In this document: piece by piece, positions 1 through 14,090 of the stretch
How positions within the stretch are numbered: position 1 is the first letter of the stretch
Layout of the letters: every line of letters begins with the position of its first letter
Assembly (NCBI RefSeq): GCF_004803715.2
Contig: NZ_CP039383.2
Span: forward strand, 2,728,001 to 2,792,000
Direction of reading: 5' to 3'
Source of the DNA: Luteimonas yindakuii
GTDB taxonomy: Bacteria; Pseudomonadota; Gammaproteobacteria; Xanthomonadales; Xanthomonadaceae
DNA: 64,000 nt
The notes under the pieces: model-generated
Seen by the model: only the letters and a program-made list of their open reading frames with translations
Told to the model about the DNA's origin: nothing
Databases searched by the model: none
Program-made: the position numbers and the translations under genes

Positions 1-259
1 GGTCGCCCGGGTGCGGCAGGATCGCGGTGACACCGGTGCGCACGCCCTCGCCCTCGACCACGGTGGCGTGGCCGACGGCGACGCCCGCAACGTCGATGAT
101 CGCGTTGCGCGGCCCCGTGGGCAGGGCACCGATGACGAGGCCGAGGTCACGCGCGCGCGGGCGCTCCGGAGTCGCAGCCGTGGGCCCTGCGGCGAGCACC
201 GGACCAGCGGCGGCCATCAGCAACGCGCACACGGCAGCGGCGCAGGCGTAATTCTTCAT
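1..259 (-). CDS. P1 family (S58/DmpA-like) peptidase, N-terminal fragment
   Basis: The minus strand from 259 reads a Sec signal peptide (about 25 residues, ending near VLAAG) followed by a segment typical of the amino end of P1/S58 peptidases: RARDLGLVIGALPTG, NAIIDVAGVAVGH and RTGVTAILPHPG. This family are N-terminal nucleophile aminopeptidases that self-cleave; the nucleophile and the rest of the protein lie beyond the window edge, so activity cannot be judged. The signal peptide suggests a periplasmic or exported enzyme. It is transcribed in the same direction as the atp operon but lies behind that operon's terminator, so it probably has its own promoter in 260-440. Confidence 0.85.
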   Translation of the reverse strand, partial: MKNYACAAAVCALLMAAAGPVLAAGPTAATPERPRARDLGLVIGALPTGPRNAIIDVAGVAVGHATVVEGEGVRTGVTAILPHPGD

Positions 260-444
260 GTCGGGCTCCCACGGGACTGTCGCGACCGTAGGCCGGACCG
301 GGCGGCCGGGCAAGCGCACGTTGCGCATTCCACACATTGCGCCCCGCCGCTGCGTGCGGGAGCGTGCGCCGGGGGAATACTCCCGCCGTGCCGGTCGACA
401 GCACCGAGTGGAACCCGCGCGGGAATGCGCCGCCACAAACGGAA

Positions 445-466
445 AAAGCCGCCCGCAGGCGGCTTT
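445..466 (-). terminator. intrinsic terminator of the atp operon
   Basis: A 9-bp perfect stem (AAAGCCGCC / GGCGGCTTT) with a 4-base loop is followed on the minus strand by a run of T. It lies 36 bases beyond the atpC stop. This is the usual form of a rho-independent terminator. Confidence 0.85.
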
Positions 467-501
467 CCCGATACGCCCGGGCAGGCGCCCGGAGCGGATC
501 C

Positions 502-927
502 TCAGTGCTTGAGGTTCTTGCGCAGGCGCTCCAGCGCCTGCAGCTGCGCGGTGACCTCGGCGAGCTTCTGCTGCGCTTCGGCGATTTCCATCGCCTCGCC
601 GCGGCCGGCGAGCACGCGCTCGGCTTCTTCCTTCGCCTTCTTCACCGCCGCCTCGTCGATCTCGTCGGCGCGTACCGCGGTATCGGCGAGGATCGTGACC
701 ACCTGCGGCTGCACTTCGAGCAGGCCACCGGAGATCGCGAAGTCGAGCTTCTCGCCGTTGGCCTGGGTGATCACGACCTTGCCCGGCTTCAGGCGGGTGA
801 TCAGCGGCGCGTGGCGCGGCGCGATGCCGAGCTCGCCCATCTCCCCGGTCGCCACGATCAGGGTGGCCTCGCCGTGGAAGATCTCCGCCTCGGCGCTGAC
901 GATGTCGCAACGGATGGTCGTGGTCAT
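502..927 (-). CDS. atpC: F1Fo ATP synthase subunit epsilon
   Basis: This 141-residue protein is the epsilon subunit of the F1 central stalk. It couples rotation to catalysis and inhibits ATP hydrolysis through its C-terminal helices. The N-terminal beta-sandwich is recognisable from the opening residues [15 protein letters not shown] and the stretch [14 protein letters not shown]; the C-terminal third is Glu/Lys/Ala-rich helical sequence. The length is normal for the family. It is the last gene of the operon, 30 bases after atpD, and a terminator follows. Confidence 0.98.
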   Translation of the reverse strand: MTTTIRCDIVSAEAEIFHGEATLIVATGEMGELGIAPRHAPLITRLKPGKVVITQANGEKLDFAISGGLLEVQPQVVTILADTAVRADEIDEAAVKKAKEEAERVLAGRGEAMEIAEAQQKLAEVTAQLQALERLRKNLKH

Positions 928-957
928 GGGCTAATGCTCTTCTTCAGGACGCGTGGA

Positions 958-2505
<1,548 letters not shown>

Positions 2506-2511
2506 CCGTCG

Positions 2512-3375
2512 TCATACGGCGGCGGCGCCGCCCACGATCTCGGAGATTTCCTGGGTGATCGCAGCCTGGCGTGCCTTGTTGTAGACCAGGTTCAGCGTCT
2601 CGATCAGCTTGTTCGCGTTGTCGCTCGCGGCCTTCATCGCCACCATGCGCGCGGCATGCTCGGACGCCACGTTCTCCATCACCGCCTGGTACACCAGCGA
2701 TTCGATGTAGCGCATCAGCACGTGCTCGAGCACCGACTCGGCGTCCGGCTCGTAGATGTAGTCCCAGTCGTGCTTGACGATGGTCTCGTCCGACGCCGGC
2801 AGCGGCAGCAGCTGGTCGAACGCCGCGCGCTGGGTCATCGTGTTGACGAAGTCGTTGTAGGCCAGGAACACGCGGTCCAGCGAACCCTCGGTGTAGCCAT
2901 CGAGCATGACCTTGATCACGCCGATCAGCTGCTCGACTTCCGGGTTGTCACCCAGGTGGGTGACGCTGGCCAGCATGCGCACCTTGAGGCGGCGGAAGAA
3001 CACCGTCGCCTTCTGGCCGATGGTGACCACGTCGACCTCGACGCCCTTCTCCTGCCACTGGCGCATTTCCACCAGCAGCTTGCGGAACAGGTTGTTGTTG
3101 AGGCCGCCGGCCAGGCCGCGGTCGGACGAGACGATGATGTAGCCCACCCGCTTCGGCGCCGGGCGCTCGATGAGGTAGGGGTGCTGGAACTCCGAATTCG
3201 CCTGCGCCAGGTGGCCGATCAACTGCTTCATCGCCCGTGCGTACGGGCGCGATGCCTTCATCCGGTCCTGCGCCTTGCGGATCTTGGAGGCCGAGACCAT
3301 TTCCAGCGCACGCGTCACCTTGCGGGTGTTCTGCACGCTCTTGATCTTGGTCTTGATTTCTCTGCCGCCAGCCAT
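2512..3375 (-). CDS. atpG: F1Fo ATP synthase subunit gamma
   Basis: The 287-residue gamma subunit forms the rotating central shaft of F1. Family signatures are visible at both ends: [20 protein letters not shown] at the start, and the C-terminal helix with [12 protein letters not shown] and [20 protein letters not shown], which enters the alpha/beta ring. The segment [15 protein letters not shown] is the usual conserved core. Length is normal. It lies between atpA and atpD in the operon. Confidence 0.98.
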   Translation of the reverse strand: MAGGREIKTKIKSVQNTRKVTRALEMVSASKIRKAQDRMKASRPYARAMKQLIGHLAQANSEFQHPYLIERPAPKRVGYIIVSSDRGLAGGLNNNLFRKLLVEMRQWQEKGVEVDVVTIGQKATVFFRRLKVRMLASVTHLGDNPEVEQLIGVIKVMLDGYTEGSLDRVFLAYNDFVNTMTQRAAFDQLLPLPASDETIVKHDWDYIYEPDAESVLEHVLMRYIESLVYQAVMENVASEHAARMVAMKAASDNANKLIETLNLVYNKARQAAITQEISEIVGGAAAV

Positions 3376-3481
3376 TGCTCGCTCCGCTGCGGTGATCCGG
3401 TCGGGGAAGCCCGGTTGCCCGGAACGCTTCCCCTCGCCTCACCTGTGTCGAATCACCAAACCATCAGACAAGCCAACCGGT

Positions 3482-5032
<1,551 letters not shown>

Positions 5033-5118
5033 TTCCGGTTCCTCGGCGCGCCGGATTCGACGACGCGCGGTAGATGAAACTGTGGTGGGCGCGGCCGCGT
5101 GTAGGCGTCCGCTCCTGT

Positions 5119-5646
5119 TTACTGGCTCAGCGCCGACTGCAGGCGTGCGAGCTTGCCGCGCAGGGAGCCGTCGATGACGACATCGCCGGCGCTGATCACC
5201 GCGCCACCGATCAATGCGTCGTCGACCGCGACCTCCAGCTGCACCTCGCGCCCGAAACGACGCGCAAGCGCCGTGCGGATCGCGTCGAGCTCGGCCACCG
5301 GCAACTCCGTCGCCGACGTCACCGTCGCGCGCACCACCTGTTCGGCGTCCGCGCGCAGGTCCTCGTAGAGGCCGGCGATCTCGGGCAGCAGCGCAAGGCG
5401 GCTGTTGCGGGCGAGCAGTGCGAGGAAATCGCGGAAGCCTTCCTGCGCACCCTCGGGTGCCAGCAGTGCCACCGCGTCCTCACGGGCCAGCCCGGGATGG
5501 CCGAGCAGCGGCTGCGCCTGCGGATCCACCGCCACGCGCGCGGCGAACGCGAGCGCGTCCGACCAGGCCGCGAGCGCACCGGCGTCGCGGGCGAGGCCGA
5601 ATGCGGCGCGCGCATAGGGACGTGCGAGGGTGATCTCCTGGCTCAC
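5119..5646 (-). CDS. atpH: F1Fo ATP synthase subunit delta
   Basis: The 175-residue delta subunit (OSCP homologue) links the F1 head to the peripheral stalk. The N-terminal helical domain begins [17 protein letters not shown]. The C-terminal domain contains the family pattern around [22 protein letters not shown]. The start is two bases from the atpF stop, so translation is probably coupled. Confidence 0.97.
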   Translation of the reverse strand: MSQEITLARPYARAAFGLARDAGALAAWSDALAFAARVAVDPQAQPLLGHPGLAREDAVALLAPEGAQEGFRDFLALLARNSRLALLPEIAGLYEDLRADAEQVVRATVTSATELPVAELDAIRTALARRFGREVQLEVAVDDALIGGAVISAGDVVIDGSLRGKLARLQSALSQ

Positions 5647-5648
5647 GC

Positions 5649-6119
5649 TCAGATCTCCGCGGCCAGTTCGTCGAGCAGGGCCTTGTGGGCGTTGGCGTCG
5701 ATCTCGCGGCGCAGGAGCTTCTCGGCGCCGGTGACCGCCAGCATCGACACATGGCGACGCAGGTCCTCGCGGGCACGGTTGGCCGATGCCTCGATCTCCG
5801 CGTCGACCATCGCCTTGTGGCGCGCGGCCTCGGCCTGCGCCTCGGTGCGTGCCTGCTCCACGATCTGGTTGGCGCGCTGGTGGGCCTGGTCGATGATCTC
5901 GTTGGCCTTGGTGCGCGCCGTCTTGAGCTCGTCGTTGACCTGTTCCTGCGCCTGCGCCAGCGCACGCTGGCTGTTGTCGGCGGCGGCGAGGCCTTCGGCG
6001 ATCTTCTGCTGGCGCTCCTCGATGGCCTTGAGCAACGGCGGCCAGACGAAGGTCGCGATCAGCCAGATCAGGCCGGCAAAGGCCAGTGCCTGGGCGATCA
6101 GGGTCAGATTGATGTTCAT
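5649..6119 (-). CDS. atpF: F1Fo ATP synthase subunit b
   Basis: The 156-residue subunit b forms the peripheral stator. One N-terminal membrane segment ([20 protein letters not shown], extending to about residue 27) is followed by a long charged Ala/Glu/Gln-rich helix that forms the dimeric coiled coil. The length matches the E. coli protein. It sits between atpE and atpH. Confidence 0.97.
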   Translation of the reverse strand: MNINLTLIAQALAFAGLIWLIATFVWPPLLKAIEERQQKIAEGLAAADNSQRALAQAQEQVNDELKTARTKANEIIDQAHQRANQIVEQARTEAQAEAARHKAMVDAEIEASANRAREDLRRHVSMLAVTGAEKLLRREIDANAHKALLDELAAEI

Positions 6120-6223
6120 GGGTGTGCCACTGCCTGTCGTGATGGTCCGGGCATGCCGGGCATGCCAGCTGTCATCCGGGAAGCGGGCGGCCGATCACGG
6201 CTGCCCGCTTCCGCGCGGCTGGA

Positions 6224-7406
<1,183 letters not shown>

Positions 7407-7443
7407 GTGCCTGTCCGCCTCTGACTGTCTGTACGTGTTCGAA

Positions 7444-7809
7444 TCAACGACTGGCCATGGCCAGCATCTGTGTCACCAGTGCCACGATCACGCCGACGCC
7501 GACCGCGACGGGGGGCAGACCGCCCACACCCACCGCCAGCACCAGCACCGCCAGCACGACCGCCCACTTCGCCAGCGCGCCGACCAGGACGCGCGCGAGC
7601 GCGCCACCTGCCGGTGCAGCTCCGCCACCCAGCGCGATCGCACTGTGCAGCCAGCCACCCACCGCGACCGAACCGCCCCCCGCCAGCGCTGCCAGCGCCC
7701 AATGCCAATCCTTGACCAGGAAAGCCAGCGCGGTCAGCGCCACCGCGACCGCCTGCCAGGCGAGTGCGCGCTGCGCCAGCCGCCGACCCGCAGCGAAGGA
7801 AGTCAACAC
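7444..7809 (-). CDS. atpI: ATP synthase subunit I (AtpI family)
   Basis: A 121-residue membrane protein with four hydrophobic segments, at the position where atpI usually heads the operon; AtpI is thought to help c-ring assembly or magnesium supply. The frame is open further upstream, but the upstream residues are Arg/Pro/Ser-rich and cross the operon promoter. GTG at 7809, preceded by an AGGA sequence, gives a proper start (LTSFAAGRRLAQRALAWQA). The sequence is divergent, as usual for this subunit, so the call rests partly on context. Confidence 0.85.
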   Translation of the reverse strand: MLTSFAAGRRLAQRALAWQAVAVALTALAFLVKDWHWALAALAGGGSVAVGGWLHSAIALGGGAAPAGGALARVLVGALAKWAVVLAVLVLAVGVGGLPPVAVGVGVIVALVTQMLAMASR

Positions 7810-7870
7810 ATGGGGGTCCTGTGACGATGGACGATCCCGGGCCGATGAAACCGCCCGGCGAAGCCGCAGA

Positions 7871-7900
7871 AGTATAACAGTCGCCGGCTTTGCGGGACAA
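7871..7900 (-). promoter_or_regulatory. sigma-70 promoter of the atp operon
   Basis: On the minus strand a -35 element TTGTCC (7895-7900) and a -10 element TATACT (7871-7876) are separated by 18 bases. The promoter lies about 60 bases upstream of the atpI GTG and faces the operon. Confidence 0.75.
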
Positions 7901-7988
7901 CCGGCGGAGGTCCCGCAGCAGCGGGCGCGTACGCCGGGCGGCGGGCGTCCGGGCACCCCGCGCCGGGCCACGCGCATTCACAAAATTC

Positions 7989-8109
7989 TTTCCGGTTTCC
8001 GGGAACTCCGTGTCGAACATGCAGTCCGACCTCCTGCGCGGTCTGCCTCTTCCTCGTCGATCCAGCAGACCCCATCGAAGCCCCGGCCCGTCCGGGGCTT
8101 CTCCTTTTC
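7989..8109 (+). ncRNA. candidate small RNA with pyrimidine-rich loops and intrinsic terminator
   Basis: No protein-coding gene ends just before the strong plus-strand terminator at 8077-8101. Upstream of it three small stems can form: 7989-7995 with 7999-8005; 8021-8024 with 8034-8037, whose loop TCCGACCTC could pair with Shine-Dalgarno sequences; and 8041-8046 with 8065-8070, whose 18-base loop is rich in C and T. Hairpins with unpaired pyrimidine loops before a terminator are a common form of base-pairing regulators. The promoter is weak: only a -10-like CAAAAT at 7981-7986. This is a proposal from sequence only. Confidence 0.4.
8077..8109 (+). terminator. intrinsic terminator, plus strand
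   Basis: A perfect 10-bp stem (GAAGCCCCGG / CCGGGGCTTC) with a 5-base loop is followed by TCCTTTTCC. It terminates transcription in the plus direction, away from atpI, and is the main evidence for a small transcript here. The next 210 bases, up to 8322, show nothing further that I can name. Confidence 0.75.
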
Positions 8110-8322
8110 CGGCACCGGCGCCTCGTCACGGCATCGAACGTCGCTGCCGCATGCGCGCTGCCGCGTCGGCCGCCCGGGCCCCTCATCCGTTGCTCCGAAG
8201 CCTCCATACGCCACCGTCTTCACGGAAGGAAGACCCGCAGGGCGGGGACACTGCGCCCCCCGCGTCGCCGCCCCCCCCTTTTCGCGGCGCGCGTCCGTCT
8301 TCCACGCATAACGAGAACCAGG

Positions 8323-9267
8323 ATGCCCGCACCCACCCCACGCCTGCTTGCCATCTCCCTGCTCGCCACCGTCGTGGGCGTTGCCGCCGCTCCGGCGCAC
8401 GCCCAGGACTCCGAACGCAGCGACCGCCTCACCCTGCGCCTGAGCGCGTTCAATCCCGAGGCGCAGCTGCGCTTCACCGGTGACGGCGTCGCCACCAACG
8501 GCACCGACACCGAGGACTTCTTCGCATCGGAGACCTTCGACGTCGGGAGCAAGTGGCGTCCGCGCGGCGCGTTCGACTTCCGGATGAGCGACCGCCAGTC
8601 GCTGGTCGGCAACTACTACGACTACGAGCGCACCAATGCCTGGGGCTTCGACGGCGACTGGCTGAACCCGGGTGGCCTGCTGGAAGGAATCGACCTGCCC
8701 GACGACATTCCCACCGACCCGGTGCAGGTGCCGGCGGTCGACCTGTCCGGCAAGGTCAAGTTCTCGCTTGCCAGCCTCAACTACGAGTACTCGGTCGTGT
8801 CCACCGAGGCCTTCGAATGGGGCCTGGGGCTGGGCGTCACCTATGCCCAGCTGGAAGCCCGTGCCAACGGCAGCTGGACGGCGACCGACGAGATCGACGC
8901 CGGCGATGCCGAGTACCAGTGGAAGAAGTCCGGCTGGTCGCCGGGCCTGCATACGCGCTTGACCTGGCGGCCGACGGACCAATGGCGGGTCGGCGTGGAA
9001 GGCCAGTACCTCGACACCGAGTGGGGCGATTTCCTCGACGAGCGCGGCCACTTCGAACGCGCCGGCCTGGTGGTCGAATACCTGATCAACGACCGTATCG
9101 GCGTACATGTCGGCTACGACTGGTTCCGGCTGAAGCTCAAGGACGACTACAGCGCGCGCTTCGAAGGCGCTGCGGACATGGACATCGACCCCGTGGATGT
9201 CAACGGACAGCTTGGCGGCCAGCTCAAGGTGCACGGCCCGATGGCCGGCGTGACGTTCCGCTTCTGA
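8323..9267 (+). CDS. outer-membrane beta-barrel protein
   Basis: A 314-residue exported protein. The signal peptide ends at AHAQ (about residue 27). The mature part alternates polar and aromatic residues in strand-like blocks and ends MAGVTFRF, with the terminal Phe recognised by the outer-membrane assembly machinery. A loop region rich in Asp and Pro (DLPDDIPTDPVQVPAVD) separates strands. The substrate is unknown and I cannot assign a named porin family. It stands alone: the preceding gene is divergent and a terminator follows. Confidence 0.75.
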   Translation: MPAPTPRLLAISLLATVVGVAAAPAHAQDSERSDRLTLRLSAFNPEAQLRFTGDGVATNGTDTEDFFASETFDVGSKWRPRGAFDFRMSDRQSLVGNYYDYERTNAWGFDGDWLNPGGLLEGIDLPDDIPTDPVQVPAVDLSGKVKFSLASLNYEYSVVSTEAFEWGLGLGVTYAQLEARANGSWTATDEIDAGDAEYQWKKSGWSPGLHTRLTWRPTDQWRVGVEGQYLDTEWGDFLDERGHFERAGLVVEYLINDRIGVHVGYDWFRLKLKDDYSARFEGAADMDIDPVDVNGQLGGQLKVHGPMAGVTFRF

Positions 9268-9281
9268 CCGCAGCAGTGATG

Positions 9282-9313
9282 GCGAAGGCCCCGGCACATG
9301 CCGGGGCTTTCGC
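9282..9313 (+). terminator. intrinsic terminator after the barrel gene
   Basis: A near-perfect 14-bp stem (GCGAAGGCCCCGGC / GCCGGGGCTTTCGC, one G-T pair) with loop ACAT begins 14 bases after the stop codon at 9267. Confidence 0.75.
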
Positions 9314-9375
9314 GTTCTACGGATCCGTCGCCGAGCTGCACGTCGTGCGCGTTCGACCGCCTGCAGCCGAATCAC

Positions 9376-9425
9376 ACACCCTCTCCCGCATGCGGGAGTG
9401 GGTGCCTCGCAGCGGCGGGTGAGAG
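9376..9425. repeat. short palindromic (REP-like) element
   Basis: The palindrome CTCTCCCGCATGCGGGAG is followed by a second, looser arm ending GGCGGGTGAGAG. It shares the CTCTCCCGC/GCGGGAG core with elements at 10980, 16272 and 33383. It lies just beyond the lpdA stop and may act as the 3' hairpin of that transcript. Confidence 0.65.
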
Positions 9426-9446
9426 CCGCCCTGGGCGACCAGCCGC

Positions 9447-11366
9447 CTACTTGCGCTTGGGCAGGTACAGGTCGGTGATGGTGCCGTCGTAGACCTCGGC
9501 GGCCATGGCCACCGACTCGCTCAGCGTCGGATGCGGATGGATGGTGTGGGCGATGTCGGCGACTTCCGCGCCCATCTCGATCGCCAGTGCAGCTTCGGCG
9601 ATCAGCTCGCCGGCGTGCACGCCGACAATACCGGCGCCGAGGATGCGGTGGGTCGCCTCGTCGAACACCAGCTTGGTGAAGCCCTCCGTGCGATCGAGGC
9701 CGATCGCGCGGCCGCTGGCGGCCCACGGGAACCTGCCGACACCGACCTTCAGGCCCTTGGCCCTGGCCTCGTTCTCGGTGACCCCGACCCAGGCGATTTC
9801 CGGATCGGTGTAGGCCACCGATGGGATCACCCGCGCGACCCACTCCCGGCTCTTATCGGGATCTCCTTCGCCCGCCGCGACTTCCGCCGCCAGCTTGCCC
9901 TCGTGCGTCGCCTTGTGGGCCAGCATCGGCTGGCCGACGAGATCGCCGATGGCGAAGATATGCGGCACGTTGGTGCGCATCTGCCGATCGACCTCGATAA
10001 AGCCGCGCCCGGTAACGTCGATCCCGGCCTTGTCCGCACCGATCCTGCCGCCGTTCGGGCTGCGCCCGACCGCCACCAGCACGCGGTCGAACGCGTTGGC
10101 GTCCGGCATGTTCTCGCCATCGAAGGTCACCTCGATCGCCTGCTCGCCGGCCTTCGCCTCGACCACCTTCGTCTTCAGGTGCACCGACACGCCCTGCTTC
10201 TTCAGGCGGTCGGCCAGCGGCTTGACCAGGTCGCGATCCGCGCCGGGCATCAGCTGGTCGGCAAGCTCCACCACCGTCACCTCGGCGCCCAGCGCGCGGT
10301 ACACCGTGGCCATTTCCAGTCCGATGATGCCGCCGCCCACCACCAGCAGCCGCTGCGGCACTTCGGCCAGTTCCAGCGCGCCGGTGGAATCCATGATCCG
10401 CGGGTCGTCCCACGGGAAGCCCGGCAACTTCAGCGCCTGCGAACCGGCAGCGATGATGCATTGCTCGAAGCGGATGAGCTGCGTGTTGCCGTCGGCGCCG
10501 GCAACTTCGATCTCGTTCGCCGACACGAAGCTGCCGGTGCCGGCCACCACACGCACCTTGCGCTGCTTCGCCATGCCGGCCAGGCCCTTGGTGAGCTGGC
10601 CGACCACCTTGTCCTTGTAGCCACGCAACCTGCCGAGCGTGATCGTCGGCTTGCCGAAGTCGACGCCATACACGCTGGCGTGCTGTGCCTGGTCGATGAC
10701 ATCGGCCGCGTGCAGCAGCGCCTTGGACGGAATGCAGCCGACGTTGAGGCAGACGCCGCCGAGGTTGTCGTAGCGCTCGACCAGCACGGTGTCGAGGCCG
10801 AGGTCGGCGGCGCGGAAGGCGGCGGTGTAGCCACCGGGGCCGGAGCCCAGCACGAGGAGGCGGCATTCGACATCGGCCTTGCGGCCGCTGGCCGGTGCCG
10901 CGGTCGAGGGTTGCGATGGCGCACGCCGGGATTCCGCATCGGCCGACTGCGCCGTGCTGCCGTAACCCTTGGCCGTGGCGCCGCTTCTGCCCTCACCCGA
11001 CGCACTGCGTGCGTCGACCTCTCCCGCAGGCGGGAGAGGTGTGTCACCAGCACCATCACGCGTGTTATGACCACCACCCGCAACGGCACCAGCGTCCGCT
11101 TCGGCGCCGTTACCTGCACCCGCATCGTCCGCTTCGATCACCGCGACCACGCTGCCCTCCGACAGCGTGTCGCCGACCGCGACCTTCAGTTCGCGTACCA
11201 CGCCCGCCACCGACGACGGCACTTCCATGGTCGCCTTGTCCGACTCCAGCGTGACCAGGCCCTGGTCCTTCGCCACGGTGTCGCCGACGGCGACCAGCAC
11301 CTCGATCACCGGCACATCGGCCTGGCCGCCGATGTCGGGCACCTTCACTTCCTGGGGATTTGCCAT
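9447..11366 (-). CDS. lpdA: dihydrolipoyl dehydrogenase (E3) with N-terminal lipoyl domain
   Basis: E3 of the pyruvate dehydrogenase complex: it reoxidises dihydrolipoamide and passes electrons to NAD via FAD. Residues 1-80 are a lipoyl domain with Lys44 in ESDKATME. Residues 81-163 are an Ala/Gly-rich linker. The flavoenzyme follows: FAD loop GSGPGGY (about 174-180), redox disulfide Cys206/Cys211 in [13 protein letters not shown], and the C-terminal His-Glu segment (IHPHPTLSE). MANPQEV at 11366 is the start, 16 bases after the aceF stop; 14 upstream codons are open but unlike the family. Linker residues 109-129 are encoded by a genomic palindromic repeat. Confidence 0.96.
   Translation of the reverse strand: MANPQEVKVPDIGGQADVPVIEVLVAVGDTVAKDQGLVTLESDKATMEVPSSVAGVVRELKVAVGDTLSEGSVVAVIEADDAGAGNGAEADAGAVAGGGHNTRDGAGDTPLPPAGEVDARSASGEGRSGATAKGYGSTAQSADAESRRAPSQPSTAAPASGRKADVECRLLVLGSGPGGYTAAFRAADLGLDTVLVERYDNLGGVCLNVGCIPSKALLHAADVIDQAQHASVYGVDFGKPTITLGRLRGYKDKVVGQLTKGLAGMAKQRKVRVVAGTGSFVSANEIEVAGADGNTQLIRFEQCIIAAGSQALKLPGFPWDDPRIMDSTGALELAEVPQRLLVVGGGIIGLEMATVYRALGAEVTVVELADQLMPGADRDLVKPLADRLKKQGVSVHLKTKVVEAKAGEQAIEVTFDGENMPDANAFDRVLVAVGRSPNGGRIGADKAGIDVTGRGFIEVDRQMRTNVPHIFAIGDLVGQPMLAHKATHEGKLAAEVAAGEGDPDKSREWVARVIPSVAYTDPEIAWVGVTENEARAKGLKVGVGRFPWAASGRAIGLDRTEGFTKLVFDEATHRILGAGIVGVHAGELIAEAALAIEMGAEVADIAHTIHPHPTLSESVAMAAEVYDGTITDLYLPKRK
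10980..11042. repeat. REP-like palindrome inside the lpdA linker
   Basis: CCTCTCCCGC and GCGGGAGAGG form a hairpin, flanked by CCTCACCC and a second small palindrome GACGCA/TGCGTC. It is the same core as the intergenic elements at 9376, 16272 and 33383, but here it is read in frame as linker residues about 109-129 ([20 protein letters not shown]). Confidence 0.75.
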
Positions 11367-11382
11367 CACAGGTCTCCGCGCG

Positions 11383-13122
11383 TCACAGCAGGACGCGGCG
11401 CATGTCACCCAGCAGCTGGGCGAGATACGCGGTGAAGCGCGCGGCGGCGGCGCCGTCGATCACGCGGTGGTCGTAGGACAGCGACAGCGGCAGCACCAGC
11501 CGCGGCTTGAACTTCTCGCCGTTCCAGACCGGCTTCATCGCCGCCCTCGACACGCCGAGGATCGCCACCTCCGGCGCATTGACGATCGGAGTGAACGCGG
11601 TACCGCCGATGCCGCCGAGCGAGCTGATCGAGAAGCAGCCACCTTGCATGTCGGCCGGGCCCAGCTTGCCGTCGCGCGCCTTCTTCGCCAGTGCCGATGT
11701 TTCCTGCGCGATCTCGATCACGCCCTTGCGGTCGACATCGCGCACCACCGGCACCACCAGCCCGTTGGGCGTGTCGGCGGCGAAGCCGACGTTGAAGTAC
11801 TTCTTGAGGGTCAGCGTTTCACCCGATGCATCGAGCGAGGCGTTGAACTCCGGGAAGGTCTTCAGCGCCGAGGCGCTGGCCTTGATCAGGAATGCGAGCA
11901 TGGTCAGCTTGATGCCGGCCTTCTCGTTCTCCCTGTTGAGCTGGACGCGCAGTGCTTCCAGCTCGGTGATGTCGGCATCGTCGTGCTGGGTGACGTGCGG
12001 GATCATTGCCCAGTTGCGCGCGAGGTTGGCGCCGGAGATCCTGCGGATCCGCGACAGCGGCTGCTCTTCGACTTCGCCGAACTTCGAGAAGTCGATCTTC
12101 GGCCACGGCAGCAGGTCGAGCCCGCCACCGCCACTGCCCGCCTTGCCGGCCGACGTCGATGCACCCCCGGCGAGCGCGCCCTTCACGAACTTCTGCACGT
12201 CCTCGCGGGTGATGCGGCTACCGCGTGCGCTGCCGCCGACCTGCGACAGCTCGACGCCGAGTTCGCGCGCGAACAGGCGCACCGCCGGGCTGGCGTACGG
12301 CACCTTCTCGGGCAGCACGGCGTCGGCGTCGAAACGCACCGGCGCGGCGGACTTGCCCGCCGGGCGGTGTTCCATCGAGGCCCGTGCGATGTTGTCCGGG
12401 CGCGTGCCGGGCGAAGCCGGTTCCACCGGCGGGTCGTCGGTATGCGCCTGCGCCTGGCCCTGCGGCTGCGCCGGCAGCTTGCTTCCGGTGCTGGGCTGCT
12501 GCGCCGCGGCCTCGCCCTCGATCCGTGCGACAACGCTGCCGGCCGACACCGTGTCGCCGACCTTGACGGTCAGTTCGACCACGGTGCCCGCGAACGGCGC
12601 CGGCACTTCCATCGTCGCCTTGTCGGATTCAAGCGTGACCAGGCCCTGGTCCTTGTCGACGCGATCGCCCACCGCCACCAGCACTTCGATCACCGGCACG
12701 TCTTCCTGGCCGCCGATGTCGGGCACCGGCGCGTCCTGGACGCCGGCGGACGGCGCGGGCGTTTCCGCAGCGCCGGATGCCGACGCAGCCGGCTTCGACG
12801 CAGCCGGCTTCGACGCGGCCTTCGGTGCATCGGCCTTCGGCGCGGCAGCGGACGCGGCGGCAGCCGGGGCGTCATCGGCGGCGTCGGGCTCGATCATCGC
12901 CACCACCGTGTCCTGCGAGACCTTGTCGCCCTCCTTGACCCGGAATTCGCGCACGGTGCCCGCAAACGGCGCCGGCACTTCCATCGTGGCCTTGTCGGAT
13001 TCCAGCGTCAGCAGGCCCTGGTCCTTTTCCACGCGGTCACCGACCGACACCAGCACTTCGATGACGGGCACGTCGTCATAGCCGCCGATATCCGGCACAC
13101 GTGCTTCTTTGAGGTCGGCCAT
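11383..13122 (-). CDS. aceF: pyruvate dehydrogenase E2, dihydrolipoyllysine acetyltransferase
   Basis: The 579-residue core of the pyruvate dehydrogenase complex transfers acetyl groups from lipoyl arms to CoA. Two lipoyl domains (about 1-78 and 118-195), each with ESDKATME, are joined by a flexible Ala/Pro/Lys linker holding repeats of KPAAS. A peripheral-subunit binding domain follows ([17 protein letters not shown], about 270-310). The C-terminal acetyltransferase domain ends with the active-site motif DHRVIDG. Co-transcribed with lpdA downstream; aceE is not in the window. Confidence 0.97.
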   Translation of the reverse strand: MADLKEARVPDIGGYDDVPVIEVLVSVGDRVEKDQGLLTLESDKATMEVPAPFAGTVREFRVKEGDKVSQDTVVAMIEPDAADDAPAAAASAAAPKADAPKAASKPAASKPAASASGAAETPAPSAGVQDAPVPDIGGQEDVPVIEVLVAVGDRVDKDQGLVTLESDKATMEVPAPFAGTVVELTVKVGDTVSAGSVVARIEGEAAAQQPSTGSKLPAQPQGQAQAHTDDPPVEPASPGTRPDNIARASMEHRPAGKSAAPVRFDADAVLPEKVPYASPAVRLFARELGVELSQVGGSARGSRITREDVQKFVKGALAGGASTSAGKAGSGGGGLDLLPWPKIDFSKFGEVEEQPLSRIRRISGANLARNWAMIPHVTQHDDADITELEALRVQLNRENEKAGIKLTMLAFLIKASASALKTFPEFNASLDASGETLTLKKYFNVGFAADTPNGLVVPVVRDVDRKGVIEIAQETSALAKKARDGKLGPADMQGGCFSISSLGGIGGTAFTPIVNAPEVAILGVSRAAMKPVWNGEKFKPRLVLPLSLSYDHRVIDGAAAARFTAYLAQLLGDMRRVLL

Positions 13123-13388
13123 GCGGCGCTCCGCGCAAACGTAGGGGGGTGGCTATTGTGTCCCCCCGCGCAGCCCCCGCCAACCGCGGGTCCCGCGCGC
13201 GCGGCGTACACACACGTATGGCCTGAAAGCGCAACGGCCGGGCGACGACGCGCCGGCCAAAAACGCTGAAGCACCTGTGAAGGCTTTCCCGATCGATTCA
13301 CGAACTGCAGGGGGATGTTCATTCGCCTGTCGATAGGGTGGCCGCGCCCTCTCCCCGGGGCACCACAACAAGATCGAGGAGATCCCCC

Positions 13389-14015
13389 ATGACCATTTTC
13401 CGCACCCTGACCCTTGCGTCCGCACTGGCTCTGGCCACCACCCCCGTCCTTGCACAGGAGGGCGGTGACACCGCTTCCGGCAAGCGCTTCTCGGTGGTCG
13501 GCGGCGTCACCCTGATGGAACCGCATTCCGATCCCGCCACCGGTCTCGACATCGACGGCGGTCCCGCGCCGACCCTGAGCGCCACCTGGCACGTCACCGA
13601 CAACTGGGGCGTCGAGCTCTGGGGCGCCGCCGACAAGTTCAACCACCGCGTGCGCGGCCCGGAAGGCAAGATCGGCACCATCGAGCAGCAGCCGATCGCG
13701 CTCAGCGGCCAGTACCACTTCGGCGAGGCCGACAACACCTTCCGTCCGTTCGTGGGCCTGGGCGTGTACGAGTCCAACATCAGCAACGAGGACATCGCCG
13801 GTGGTGGCGACCACATCGGCCTGACCACCCCGCGCGGTGCCATCGGCACCGTGGGCGTGGACCTCAACATCACCCCGACCTGGTTCGCCCGCGCCGATGC
13901 GCGTTACCTGCGCGCACGTTCCGATGCACGCGTGGGCAGCACCGGCGAGACCGTGGCCGGCGACCTCAAGCTGGATCCGTGGACCGTCGGCGTGGGTATC
14001 GGCGCGCGCTTCTGA
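13389..14015 (+). CDS. OmpW family outer-membrane protein
   Basis: A 208-residue protein with a signal peptide (cleaved near VLAQ, about residue 22) and an eight-strand barrel pattern resembling OmpW: PTLSATWHVTDNWGVELWGA, the central PFVGLGVYESN, and VGVDLNITPTWFARADARYL. It ends GVGIGARF with a terminal Phe. OmpW barrels have a hydrophobic channel and are linked to uptake of small hydrophobic compounds and to stress. ATG at 13389 is preceded by GAGGAGA. Monocistronic, ended by the hairpin at 14061. Confidence 0.85.
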   Translation: MTIFRTLTLASALALATTPVLAQEGGDTASGKRFSVVGGVTLMEPHSDPATGLDIDGGPAPTLSATWHVTDNWGVELWGAADKFNHRVRGPEGKIGTIEQQPIALSGQYHFGEADNTFRPFVGLGVYESNISNEDIAGGGDHIGLTTPRGAIGTVGVDLNITPTWFARADARYLRARSDARVGSTGETVAGDLKLDPWTVGVGIGARF

Positions 14016-14060
14016 CCGCGCGCTTCCGACCACCCGTTCACGACAATCGATGCAGCACCG

Positions 14061-14090
14061 GGCGGACCCTTCGGGGTCCGTCCGTCGTTT
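14061..14090 (+). terminator. intrinsic terminator between convergent genes
   Basis: The stem GGCGGACCC / GGGTCCGTC with tetraloop TTCG is followed by CGTCGTTTC. It lies between the OmpW stop (14015) and the stop of the convergent gene at 14090. Confidence 0.7.

Noticed and set aside
9531..11435. Long plus-strand frame opposite lpdA
   Set aside because: The minus strand encodes a complete E3 with all motifs; the opposite frame has no recognisable domain.
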